DNA of 64,000 bases from Bog-159 sp049511415 (GTDB lineage: Bacteria > Acidobacteriota > Terriglobia > Bryobacterales > Bryobacteraceae): NCBI GenBank assembly GCA_049511415.1, contig JBEKYC010000006.1, positions 186,001-250,000 of the forward strand, given 5' to 3'. The position numbers and the translations under genes are program-made. Within the stretch, counting starts at the first letter, position 1. Each line of letters begins with the position of its first letter. Below are positions 24,744 through 32,778 of this stretch, piece after piece. Below the pieces are notes generated by a model that was not told the origin of the DNA, did not search any database, and worked only from the letters and a program-made list of their open reading frames with translations.

Positions 24744-27113
24744 ATGCGCCTTTCATCTCGGTTACTAAGTTGTGCTTTCCTTCCTCTGTTTCTCCCGGCC
24801 CAGCAGGGACCCGGCGAATCCGCTAACCTCCCCATCAAGCGCGTCGTTCTGTATAAGAACGGCATCGGCTATTTCGAGCACTTGGGACACGTCCGCGATA
24901 ACCAGCAGGTCACGATCTCATTCACTTCGGGACAGCTCAACGATGTCCTGAAGTCGCTCACCGTTCTCGATCTGAACGGCGGTCGCGTCACCGGTGTGGC
25001 TTATGGGTCGAGCGCGCCGGTCGACCGGCAACTCGGCGATCTGCGCATCCCCACCGACGCCAAGACCTCGCTTGCCGATTTTCTGGGCGCGCTGCGCGGC
25101 GCGCGTCTGGAAGTCCGCAACGGGTCCACCGTCATCACCGGGCGGCTGCTCAGCGTGGAGCGCAAGACCCGCATGTCCGGTGGGGCCACCCTGGAGGTCG
25201 ATTATGTTTCCCTGATCACCGATACGGGCGACCTGCATACTACCGAAATCTCGCCCGCGTTCTCGGTGCGCCTGCTGGACCACGGCTTGGCGGGTAAAGT
25301 GGATCGCTTCCTCGACCTGGTCGCCTCGGAGCGGGAGCCGGATATTCGTAAGATGCTGGTATCCACCGCTGGATCGGGTGACCGTTCCCTGTTTGTCAGT
25401 TACATTAGCGAGACGCCCGTATGGAAGACGACTTACAGGATTGTGCTGGGCTCCAAGACCGGCGACAAACCTCTATTACAAGGTTGGGCCATCGTGGATA
25501 ATACGGTCGGCCAGGATTGGGAGAATGTGGAGTTGTCTCTGGTTGCCGGTGCCCCGCAGTCTTTCGTGCAGAACCTATCCCAGCCTTTCTATGCGCAGCG
25601 GCCTGTGATCCCCGTACCCGGCATGCTGATGACGACTCCGCAGACCTATGAGTCCACCCTGATTCCGGGCGGCCCGCGCCTGGCCGGTACGGTCACCGAC
25701 CCGAGCGGCGCAGTGATTGCCGGCGCGGCCGTCAAGGCCTATTCTGGGAATTCGTTGGTTGGACAGACCAACACCAATGCCGCCGGCGCATACGACTTGT
25801 CCGGACTGCCGCAAGGGCCGATTCGGCTGGAAGTGACCGCCCCGGGATTCGGCATGGCGGCCATCAACGGCCTGGCGCCTTCTGTGGCCGGTCATCAGGA
25901 CGTGCGGTTGCAAGTGGGATCCGCCACGGATTCGGTAAGCGTTACCGCATCCGCGCCGTCAATGGCGACCATGAACGCCTCGGTCTCGTCAGGGAGTAGA
26001 TCGCTTGGCACCGGCGCAGCACTGGGGAGCGCGATGAAACGGAAATTGCCGGCCGGTACCGGCGGAGGAGTCGGAGGCGGCCTTTACCGCGTGGACGAAG
26101 CCCGTGCCCAAGCCGAAGCCGCCGCACGCGCCCGCGAGCTCGGCGACCTGTTCGAATACAAACTGAGAGAACCCATCACCATCCAGAAGAACCGCTCCGC
26201 GCTGGTGCCCATCGTCCAATCCAATATCGCAGCCGACAAGGTCTCCATCTGGAACGACACGGCCGGGTTCGTGAAGCCGGAGCGTGCCCTCTGGATCACC
26301 AACACCAGCGGACTCACGCTCGATGGTGGCAGCTTCAGCGTGCTCGAAGAGGAGACCTTCGCCGGAGAAGGCATCGTCGATTCCATCCGTCCCAACGAAA
26401 AACGCCTGGTTTCCTATGCCACGGACTTGGCCCTGACCGCCAGTTCCAAGCAGGGCAGCGAGCAGCAGCGCGTCACCCGCGTGCGCATCGCCCGCGGTGT
26501 CATGACTCAGGAAAGCGAACTCCGCGAAAAGAAGACCTACACGTTCCGCAATGAAGATACTTCTCCGCGGACAGTCATCGTCGAACACCCCGTGCGATCC
26601 GGCTATGTCTTGCGCAACGCGGTCCAACCCGCCGAAACCACCGCCGACTGGATGCGCTTTCGGGTCGAGGTGGCCGCCAAACAGACCGCCGATCTGGTCG
26701 TGGAAGAAGCGCGTCCTATTTCCGCCAGCTACACCATCACCGACATCAACAGCTCGCTCATCGCCATCTTTGTCCAGCAGCGTTCCATCGACAAGAGCAT
26801 CGAAGACGCGCTGCGGAAAATCCTGGCGCAGAAAGCCGTCATCCAGGATCTGGAAACGCAGTCCAGCGTCCGCGACCAGGAAAAGGACAAGATCTTCGAC
26901 GATCAACAGCGCCTGCGCGAGAATCTGAAAGCGCTCAAGGGCAGCCCCGAAGAGAAGGCCCTGGTGCAGCGCTACACCGCACAACTGAACACCGAGGAGA
27001 CCCGCCTGGAGACCTTGGACAAGGAAATGGCGGAAATCGAGGCGAAGAAAGACGCCGCCCAGGCGGAACTCGATCGCATGATCCAGGAACTCGCCTTTGA
27101 CGTAAAGTTGTAA
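24744..27113 (+). CDS. exported DUF4139 protein with inserted carboxypeptidase-regulatory domain
   Basis: 789 residues. A signal peptide (MRLSSRLLSCAFLPLFLPAQ) leads into a DUF4140-like start (IKRVVLYKNGIGYFEH) and a DUF4139 region (SYISETPVWKTTYRIVLG, LLQGWAIVDNTVGQDWENVE) that is split at ~310-400 by a carboxypeptidase-regulatory domain (LAGTVTDPSGAVIAGAAVKA). DUF4139 resumes with YKLREPITIQKNRSALVPIV and continues to ~670; the C-terminus is a coiled coil. The inserted domain is the same type found in the TonB receptors of this window and was probably recruited from one. Function is unknown, and the location is periplasmic or surface. TACAAT at 24728-24733 may be its own -10. Confidence 0.8.
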   Translation: MRLSSRLLSCAFLPLFLPAQQGPGESANLPIKRVVLYKNGIGYFEHLGHVRDNQQVTISFTSGQLNDVLKSLTVLDLNGGRVTGVAYGSSAPVDRQLGDLRIPTDAKTSLADFLGALRGARLEVRNGSTVITGRLLSVERKTRMSGGATLEVDYVSLITDTGDLHTTEISPAFSVRLLDHGLAGKVDRFLDLVASEREPDIRKMLVSTAGSGDRSLFVSYISETPVWKTTYRIVLGSKTGDKPLLQGWAIVDNTVGQDWENVELSLVAGAPQSFVQNLSQPFYAQRPVIPVPGMLMTTPQTYESTLIPGGPRLAGTVTDPSGAVIAGAAVKAYSGNSLVGQTNTNAAGAYDLSGLPQGPIRLEVTAPGFGMAAINGLAPSVAGHQDVRLQVGSATDSVSVTASAPSMATMNASVSSGSRSLGTGAALGSAMKRKLPAGTGGGVGGGLYRVDEARAQAEAAARARELGDLFEYKLREPITIQKNRSALVPIVQSNIAADKVSIWNDTAGFVKPERALWITNTSGLTLDGGSFSVLEEETFAGEGIVDSIRPNEKRLVSYATDLALTASSKQGSEQQRVTRVRIARGVMTQESELREKKTYTFRNEDTSPRTVIVEHPVRSGYVLRNAVQPAETTADWMRFRVEVAAKQTADLVVEEARPISASYTITDINSSLIAIFVQQRSIDKSIEDALRKILAQKAVIQDLETQSSVRDQEKDKIFDDQQRLRENLKALKGSPEEKALVQRYTAQLNTEETRLETLDKEMAEIEAKKDAAQAELDRMIQELAFDVKL

Positions 27114-27117
27114 ACGC

Positions 27118-27792
27118 GTGACCTTCGATCAATCCGAATACGACCTGCGCTGTGCCTGGGGACTCGCGGGTGTCCACCTGCTCGCGCCAGTCAGCGACGT
27201 CGTCATCATTGTGGATGTACTGCGATTCTCAACCGCCGTGGACGTCGCGTTGTCACAGGGAGCCTCCGTTCGGCCGCGCCACTGGAACGCTTCCAGGGAC
27301 GCCGGCACATCGCCCCTGTCGCCCAGCGCCCTGCAATCGATTCCCACGGGCGCAACTCTGGTAATGCCCTCGCCAAACGGCAGTACACTGGCGATGCACG
27401 CGAGCTGCACGGCAGCTACATTCACCGCTTGCCTACGCAATTGCCGTGCAGTCGCGGATTGTGCGCGCAAACACGGCTCTCGCATCGCCGTGATCCCCGC
27501 CGGGGAGCGCTGGCCCGATGGCTCGCTCCGCCCCGCCATTGAAGATCTGATCGGCTCGGGAGCGGTTCTGGCTGCTCTGCCTGGCCGGCCGTCGCCCGAA
27601 GCCGAAATCGCCATAGCCGCATTCGAGCATTTCCGCGGCAATCTGCGGGATGCGCTCATGCGATGCAGTTCCGGAAAGGAACTGATCGCGCGGGGGCTCG
27701 CGTCAGATGTCGAATTAGCCTCGGATTATTCAATCAGCCGCGCTGTGCCGATTCTGCGCGAAGGTCGCTTTGTGGATTTTAGCGGCACATGA
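27118..27792 (+). CDS. comB: 2-phosphosulfolactate phosphatase-like protein
   Basis: 224 residues. ComB hydrolyses 2-phosphosulfolactate in the coenzyme M pathway of methanogens, but bacterial homologues are common in genomes without coenzyme M, where their role is unclear. Motifs seen: VVIIVDVLRFSTAVDVAL near the start, VMPSPNGSTL, VIPAGERWPDGSLRPAIEDL, GSGAVLAAL and SSGKELIARGL. A GTG at 27118 follows the DUF4139 stop by 4 bp, so the two are probably co-transcribed. It ends 4 bp from a convergent gene. No other sulfonate or coenzyme M genes are in view. Confidence 0.82.
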   Translation: MTFDQSEYDLRCAWGLAGVHLLAPVSDVVIIVDVLRFSTAVDVALSQGASVRPRHWNASRDAGTSPLSPSALQSIPTGATLVMPSPNGSTLAMHASCTAATFTACLRNCRAVADCARKHGSRIAVIPAGERWPDGSLRPAIEDLIGSGAVLAALPGRPSPEAEIAIAAFEHFRGNLRDALMRCSSGKELIARGLASDVELASDYSISRAVPILREGRFVDFSGT

Positions 27793-27796
27793 GATC

Positions 27797-29080
27797 CTAC
27801 CCTGCCCTCTTCCGCGCCGCGCTCAGAATCTCTCGCAGCCGCTTCCCTACGATCAAGTCCTCCCCCGCCTGCAAGGTCATGGAAACAATCTCCATCCGGT
27901 CGCGTTCCTTCACCTCTTTAGGATTCGGATAACCCTCGCGCACCGCCGCCACCATGCTCGGATTGTTGGAAGTCAGCACTTCAATCCGCGGCTCGCCTTC
28001 CCGCAGTTGCTTGTTGCAGTCCGCCACGCTGAATTTCCAAGCGTCCTCGTCCCAGGTCACTATCACAGTCGGATACCGGTTGCCATCTTCCGGAATGTGG
28101 ATCTCCGTCTTCACACCCGGAACCGTATCCACCAGCTTTTGTATCCGCACGGCCCGCTCGTTCCACTGCCGGTTCAGCGCATTGAGGTCCATCTTGGTCC
28201 AGGCTTCCACCGCCGCCAGACAGCCGATAATCTCCTCCTTGCCCACCTTCATCGCCCGGCACACCGCGCCCTCCCATGGACTGGTATTGCGCATGGCCGC
28301 TTCGATCAGATCCTTGCGCCCCAGTAGCAGGCCCGAGCACTGCGGGCCGCAAAGCCCCTTGCCGCCGCTAAAACAATACAGATCGATCCCCATCTTCGCG
28401 TAAAGCTTGAAATTGTCCAGCGGCGGAATTCCCGCGGCATCGTCCAGCAGCAGCGGGACCTTCGCCTCCTTCGCGACAGCCAGCAGTTTCTCCAGCGTGC
28501 TCCCCAGCGCCGTCGTGTAGATCATCGCCGTGTTGCCGTTGATCGCGCCGCGCACCGCATCCACATCCCGCGCCTCCACCAGCTTGGCGCCAGCCAGCCG
28601 GATCGCGCTATCGAACGCGCTGCGCCCCTCGTGCATGATCACTTCGTGCTTCAAACCTTCTGTATCCGGTAACTGCCAGATCCGCGCCGGATCGCTCCCG
28701 GCCATGCAAGCCGCCGTCGCCGCCGCCATGGCGCCCGCCGCCCCGGAGGTCACCATCCCCGCCTCCGCGCCGGATAACTCCGCCAACCGCCGGCTCACCG
28801 CGTGATGCAATTCGAAAATGTCCACGAAATGCTCCGCGGCCGCCTGCTTGGCGGCCCGCACTTCCGGCAGTTCCAGCGAGCCGCTCAGGTACGTCCACGT
28901 GCCCCGCCCGTTAATAAAAGGCCGCACGCCAATCCGCGTGTACACGTCCTCGCTGGGGCGCTTGACTACCGCCCCCAGCGCCCTTTCGGCAAAGTCACGC
29001 GTAGCCAGATAGCCCAGCAGCGGCGCGGCGCCCGCCAGCTTCATGAAACGGCGCCGGTCATACCATGCGGAAGATTCCAT
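27797..29080 (-). CDS. exported SelA-like PLP-dependent enzyme
   Basis: 427 residues of the aspartate aminotransferase fold, closest in pattern to the SelA/DgaE-type group. Lys241 in CFSGGKGLCGPQCSG is the expected PLP Schiff-base lysine, and LLLDDAAGIPP supplies the PLP-ring Asp. The N-terminus MESSAWYDRRRFMKLAGAAP has a double-arginine Tat-like signal, unusual for this group, which is normally cytosolic. True SelA for selenocysteine is unlikely, since no selB or tRNA-Sec is near and a periplasmic enzyme could not act on tRNA. Its start is 5 bp after the stop of the TonB receptor gene, so they form an operon. A lyase or racemase on an imported amino acid or sugar acid derivative is a reasonable guess. 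Confidence 0.82.
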   Translation of the reverse strand: MESSAWYDRRRFMKLAGAAPLLGYLATRDFAERALGAVVKRPSEDVYTRIGVRPFINGRGTWTYLSGSLELPEVRAAKQAAAEHFVDIFELHHAVSRRLAELSGAEAGMVTSGAAGAMAAATAACMAGSDPARIWQLPDTEGLKHEVIMHEGRSAFDSAIRLAGAKLVEARDVDAVRGAINGNTAMIYTTALGSTLEKLLAVAKEAKVPLLLDDAAGIPPLDNFKLYAKMGIDLYCFSGGKGLCGPQCSGLLLGRKDLIEAAMRNTSPWEGAVCRAMKVGKEEIIGCLAAVEAWTKMDLNALNRQWNERAVRIQKLVDTVPGVKTEIHIPEDGNRYPTVIVTWDEDAWKFSVADCNKQLREGEPRIEVLTSNNPSMVAAVREGYPNPKEVKERDRMEIVSMTLQAGEDLIVGKRLREILSAARKRAG

Positions 29081-29085
29081 ACGAT

Positions 29086-32000
29086 CTACCAGAAGAACTT
29101 CCCGCTCACCTGCCCGATGCGCGGATCGCGCGCGCTGGTCACCACGCCGAACAGGCTGCTGCTGAAGTTGCCATTGGGATTGTTGAACTGCGCGTGATTG
29201 AAGATATTGAAAAACTCTCCCCGAATCTCGATCGCCTTCGACTCCGTGATGGGGATGCGCTTCGAAACACCCAGGTCGGTATTGGCGATCCCCGGACCAT
29301 GGAAGAACCGCCGGTTGGCATCTCCGAAAGCGCCCGCTGGACCGGAAACAAACGCCCCAGGCAGGAAATAAGTGTTCGGACCGTTCGGGCCGCCGTTTCG
29401 CGGATTCTGAGTCACTACCGGCCCAATCACATCCGGCACATCCACACCCTCGGTGCCATATAACGACGTATCTCCGCTTTGGCTCAGGTTAATCGGGAAA
29501 CCGGTGGAGAAGCGCGTGATGCCGTTTACGCTCCAGCCTTGCGTGATGCGTCTGGACAAACCGCCAAACAGCCGGTCGAATGGCGCGGCCCACGTGTAAC
29601 TCACCACGAAATTGTGCCTGACGTCGAAGGCCGAAAGCGCCCGGCTCAGCCCGTAATTACTGAAATTCACCAGGTCGCCGAAGCCGGACGCGTCGTCAAT
29701 GCCCTTGGAGAAGGTGTAAGCCGCCAGAAATGTCACATCCGCAGCTTTGCGTTCCACGGTCACCTCGCCGGCGTTGTAATTCGAATTGGCGATATTGGCC
29801 GTCACTGTGTTGAATCCCGCGAAGGCCGGCGCCGGCAGGTTCGTCCGCGTGCCGTATACCAATTGCCCATTCGGTAGAGTATATGTCACACTCTCCCCGC
29901 CTGGACCGCACGTTGGCGTTGCGCCTTCCGCATTCAGTTGATTGCACAACGCCGGACTGCCCGGATTCGCATCGTACTGCGAAATCAGCCGGTGCCCTTC
30001 CGTCCCCACATAAGCCAGCGTCAGCACCGTGGATTTCGACAATTCCCGCTGCATCGAGAAATTGAAGTGCTCCGCGTACGGCAGCCGGTTGTGGATGTCG
30101 TAACCCGGCGAATACGTGATCGGCTCGAACTGCGAATAGTCCAGCGTCTTGTTGGCCGGACTTCCCGGAATCGGAAACGTGAACGGGAAGCGCTGCCCGA
30201 TCGACTGCCCGTTCTGCCGGTCCAGCCACGGCTCGTCCATCATCACCGGTACCGAACTCGACCAATACAAACCAAACGGCGCATCGCCCACCTCGTAAAA
30301 CAGGTTCAGATCTTCGATCGAAGTGTAATAGATGCCGTAAGCTGCCCGAATGCTGCTCTTTCCCGGTCCGCCGAAGATTTTACCCAGAATGCCATCCGTG
30401 AATCCCGGCGAATAGGCCAGCCCCAGCCGCGGCGCGAAATTGTTGTATCGCGTGGGCGCCAGCGTGCTTGGAATCCCCGGATCTCCCGGCACCACCCAAC
30501 CTAGCGGCGCGGTTGGAAATTGGGTCGATTGTTCGCCCGGCACAATCGTCTCGATCTTGCCTTGCGTGTCGTACCACGGCATGCTCACTTCCCAGCGCAG
30601 CCCCAGATTCACCGTAAGGTTCGGCGTTACCTTCCACGAATCCTGAATATAGGCCCCGCCGTACCGCGTACGCGAATCCAGGAATTGCTCGCTGCACTGC
30701 GTGTAGCCTCCCAGTGCCGTAGGCGCGCCCAGCAGATAATCGGCGAAATCCACGCCGGTCACCGTGCCGTCAAAAACGAAGTTGCCGTTCGGCGAGCATA
30801 CATTCCGCTCGTTGATCTGCAGGTAGCGGAATTCGCCGCCAATCTTCAGGCTGTGTTTGCCCGATACTTTCGAAAAACCGTCCGACACCATGTACGTGTT
30901 ATTCGGCTGGTCGGTGGTCAGTGTCGGCACGCCGATCGAAAAGTTCACGAAATACATCGGCGGCACCGTCTGCGGAAATCCTGCTGGACCTGAAGGCACG
31001 ATGCCCAGGCTCCCGTTCCCCGTCACAAAACCCAGCGAACTGAGACTGGCCAGGCTGCCTTCCGGTTCGTCTTTATGCGTGGACGTCCGGAAGAAGCTGA
31101 GGCGGAACTCGTTCACCGCCGAAGGCCCCAACACCTTGGTGTTGCTCATGACCATCTCTTGCGCTCGTGTAGGCGTCTCCGAGGGAAAGCCCGGCACACT
31201 GGCAGCCGGCAGAGCATTGTACGCTGTCGAATCGTCGAAGTGGTAATACCACGACCATGCGCCTGTCTTGGTGTTGTTGAAGTCCACGCGCTCGCCGATC
31301 TTATCGTCCCGCACGGAATTCTTCTGGCTATCGTTCGAGTACAGCCCGGTGTTCGGATCGATATTCGGCACCGGTATATAAGGTAGCGTCCCCACCGCCG
31401 CCGGATCCCAGGCGCGCTGCGGAATCAACCCGCCTGGAAAGACGCAGTCCGTATTCATCGTGCATCCCGGAAAGCTGTACGGCTCGTTCACCGATACGCC
31501 GTAGCCCAGGCGATTGGTCAGCACCTGCGCCCAGTAAGGCCCATCCACGGCGCCCGTCAGCAGCGATGGATCGAATTGGCCCTGCCGCTCCTCTACCGAC
31601 GGCAACTGCACGATCCCCGTGCTGGCGCCCTGCACCTGCCGCGTGCCCTGGTAATCGGAGAACCAGAACAGGTGGTTCTTCCAGAACGGTCCGCCGGCCG
31701 CGAACCCGAACTGGTTGCGCCGCAATTCGGCCTTGGTGGTGTCGAAGAAGTTACGCGCATCCAGATTGTCATTGCGCAAAAATTCGAAGGCGTCCCCATG
31801 AAAGCCGTTCGTGCCTGATTTCGTAATAGCGTTCATCACCGCGCCGCTGAACTTGCCATATTCGGCGTCGAAGCTGTTGGTGATCAGGCGGAACTCCTCG
31901 ATCGAATCCAGGTTCGGGATCAATCCGGTGCCCATGTTGCGTCCCTCGCTGACGTCGCCGCCGTTCACCAGGAAGGCATTGGCCGTCTCGCGCTGTCCGT

Positions 32001-32577
32001 TCACTGAAACGTTTCCCGCGTCCAGCATGCCCGATACCGGGCGGTCTCCGCCGATCGTCCCCGCCGTCGTTGGCGCCACGCCCGCCTGCAGGCTGAGCAG
32101 ATCGATGTAGCTCCTGCCGTTCAGCGGCAGGGCCAGCATCTTCTCCGACTCGATCACCGTCCCCAGTTGCGTGCTGGCTGTTTCCACCTGCACCGCGGTC
32201 CCGGCCACCTGAACCTCCTGTTGCAGATTCCCGACTTCCAGCAATACGTCGACGCGCAACTGGTCGTTCACCTTCACGTCCACATTCGTGGTGATGAACT
32301 GCTGGAAACCCGCCGCCGTAGCGCTCACGTTGTAGCTTCCGGCCGGCAATGCCAGGATCCGGTAAGAGCCGTCGGCACCCGAGGTCGTCTCTCGTGACAG
32401 GTTGGTTTCCCGGTTCGTAGCTGCAATGTGCGCGCCGGCGATCACCGCGTTGGAACGATCCCGGACGACGCCCAATATCGAGCCGGTGACATCCGCGAGC
32501 GCCCCCTGAGAGCCCAGCAGTGCTGTAAGTACCAGCAAGAGATACGGAAAGGCCTGGTTTTGTGACGAGCGCTTCAT
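29086..32577 (-). CDS. Oar-like TonB-dependent receptor with carboxypeptidase-regulatory domain
   Basis: 1163 residues. The signal peptide ends near GALA and is followed by a carboxypeptidase-regulatory domain (~30-115; GSILGVVRDRSNAVIAGAHI), a plug (~125-260; ALPLNGRSYIDLLSLQAGVA, SIEEFRLITNSFDAEYGKFS) and a large barrel ending ...DPRIGQVSGKFFW with a terminal aromatic residue. The plug motifs are typical of the Oar-like receptors of acidobacteria. Known for the family: energised transport of large or complex molecules through the outer membrane. The operon with an exported SelA-like enzyme suggests import coupled to processing. A promoter is visible at 32599-32626, and an AGGGGG ribosome-binding site precedes the ATG. 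Confidence 0.92.
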   Translation of the reverse strand: MKRSSQNQAFPYLLLVLTALLGSQGALADVTGSILGVVRDRSNAVIAGAHIAATNRETNLSRETTSGADGSYRILALPAGSYNVSATAAGFQQFITTNVDVKVNDQLRVDVLLEVGNLQQEVQVAGTAVQVETASTQLGTVIESEKMLALPLNGRSYIDLLSLQAGVAPTTAGTIGGDRPVSGMLDAGNVSVNGQRETANAFLVNGGDVSEGRNMGTGLIPNLDSIEEFRLITNSFDAEYGKFSGAVMNAITKSGTNGFHGDAFEFLRNDNLDARNFFDTTKAELRRNQFGFAAGGPFWKNHLFWFSDYQGTRQVQGASTGIVQLPSVEERQGQFDPSLLTGAVDGPYWAQVLTNRLGYGVSVNEPYSFPGCTMNTDCVFPGGLIPQRAWDPAAVGTLPYIPVPNIDPNTGLYSNDSQKNSVRDDKIGERVDFNNTKTGAWSWYYHFDDSTAYNALPAASVPGFPSETPTRAQEMVMSNTKVLGPSAVNEFRLSFFRTSTHKDEPEGSLASLSSLGFVTGNGSLGIVPSGPAGFPQTVPPMYFVNFSIGVPTLTTDQPNNTYMVSDGFSKVSGKHSLKIGGEFRYLQINERNVCSPNGNFVFDGTVTGVDFADYLLGAPTALGGYTQCSEQFLDSRTRYGGAYIQDSWKVTPNLTVNLGLRWEVSMPWYDTQGKIETIVPGEQSTQFPTAPLGWVVPGDPGIPSTLAPTRYNNFAPRLGLAYSPGFTDGILGKIFGGPGKSSIRAAYGIYYTSIEDLNLFYEVGDAPFGLYWSSSVPVMMDEPWLDRQNGQSIGQRFPFTFPIPGSPANKTLDYSQFEPITYSPGYDIHNRLPYAEHFNFSMQRELSKSTVLTLAYVGTEGHRLISQYDANPGSPALCNQLNAEGATPTCGPGGESVTYTLPNGQLVYGTRTNLPAPAFAGFNTVTANIANSNYNAGEVTVERKAADVTFLAAYTFSKGIDDASGFGDLVNFSNYGLSRALSAFDVRHNFVVSYTWAAPFDRLFGGLSRRITQGWSVNGITRFSTGFPINLSQSGDTSLYGTEGVDVPDVIGPVVTQNPRNGGPNGPNTYFLPGAFVSGPAGAFGDANRRFFHGPGIANTDLGVSKRIPITESKAIEIRGEFFNIFNHAQFNNPNGNFSSSLFGVVTSARDPRIGQVSGKFFW

Positions 32578-32598
32578 ATACCCCCTTGGATTTCATTC

Positions 32599-32626
32599 AG
32601 TATACCCCTCTCTCATCGCTGTGCAA
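32599..32626 (-). promoter_or_regulatory. sigma-70-type promoter of the TonB receptor/SelA-like operon
   Basis: Read on the minus strand: -35 TTGCAC (32621-32626), a 16-bp spacer and -10 TATACT (32599-32604). The start would be near 32592, about 15 bases before the receptor ATG, with AGGGGG between them. Confidence 0.6.
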
Positions 32627-32703
32627 GCCTTTTTTTACCGCGGTGTCCGCACGCCGGCAGATTCCGCTTAGGAAGCCTATTACTCGTGAATCCGCACCGC
32701 CGG

Positions 32704-32712
32704 TGCTAAACT
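32704..32712 (+). promoter_or_regulatory. possible extended -10 of the repeat-protein gene
   Basis: TGCTAAACT fits an extended -10 (TGn plus TAAACT). It would give a leader of about 60 bases before the ATG at 32779. An AGGAG ribosome-binding site is present at 32766-32770. The -35 region is unclear. Confidence 0.35.
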
Positions 32713-32778
32713 TGGTGCACCGCGGATCGGTAAAAATGACGAAAAGTCACTTGCCCCGCGGCCACAGGAGACGAATCC

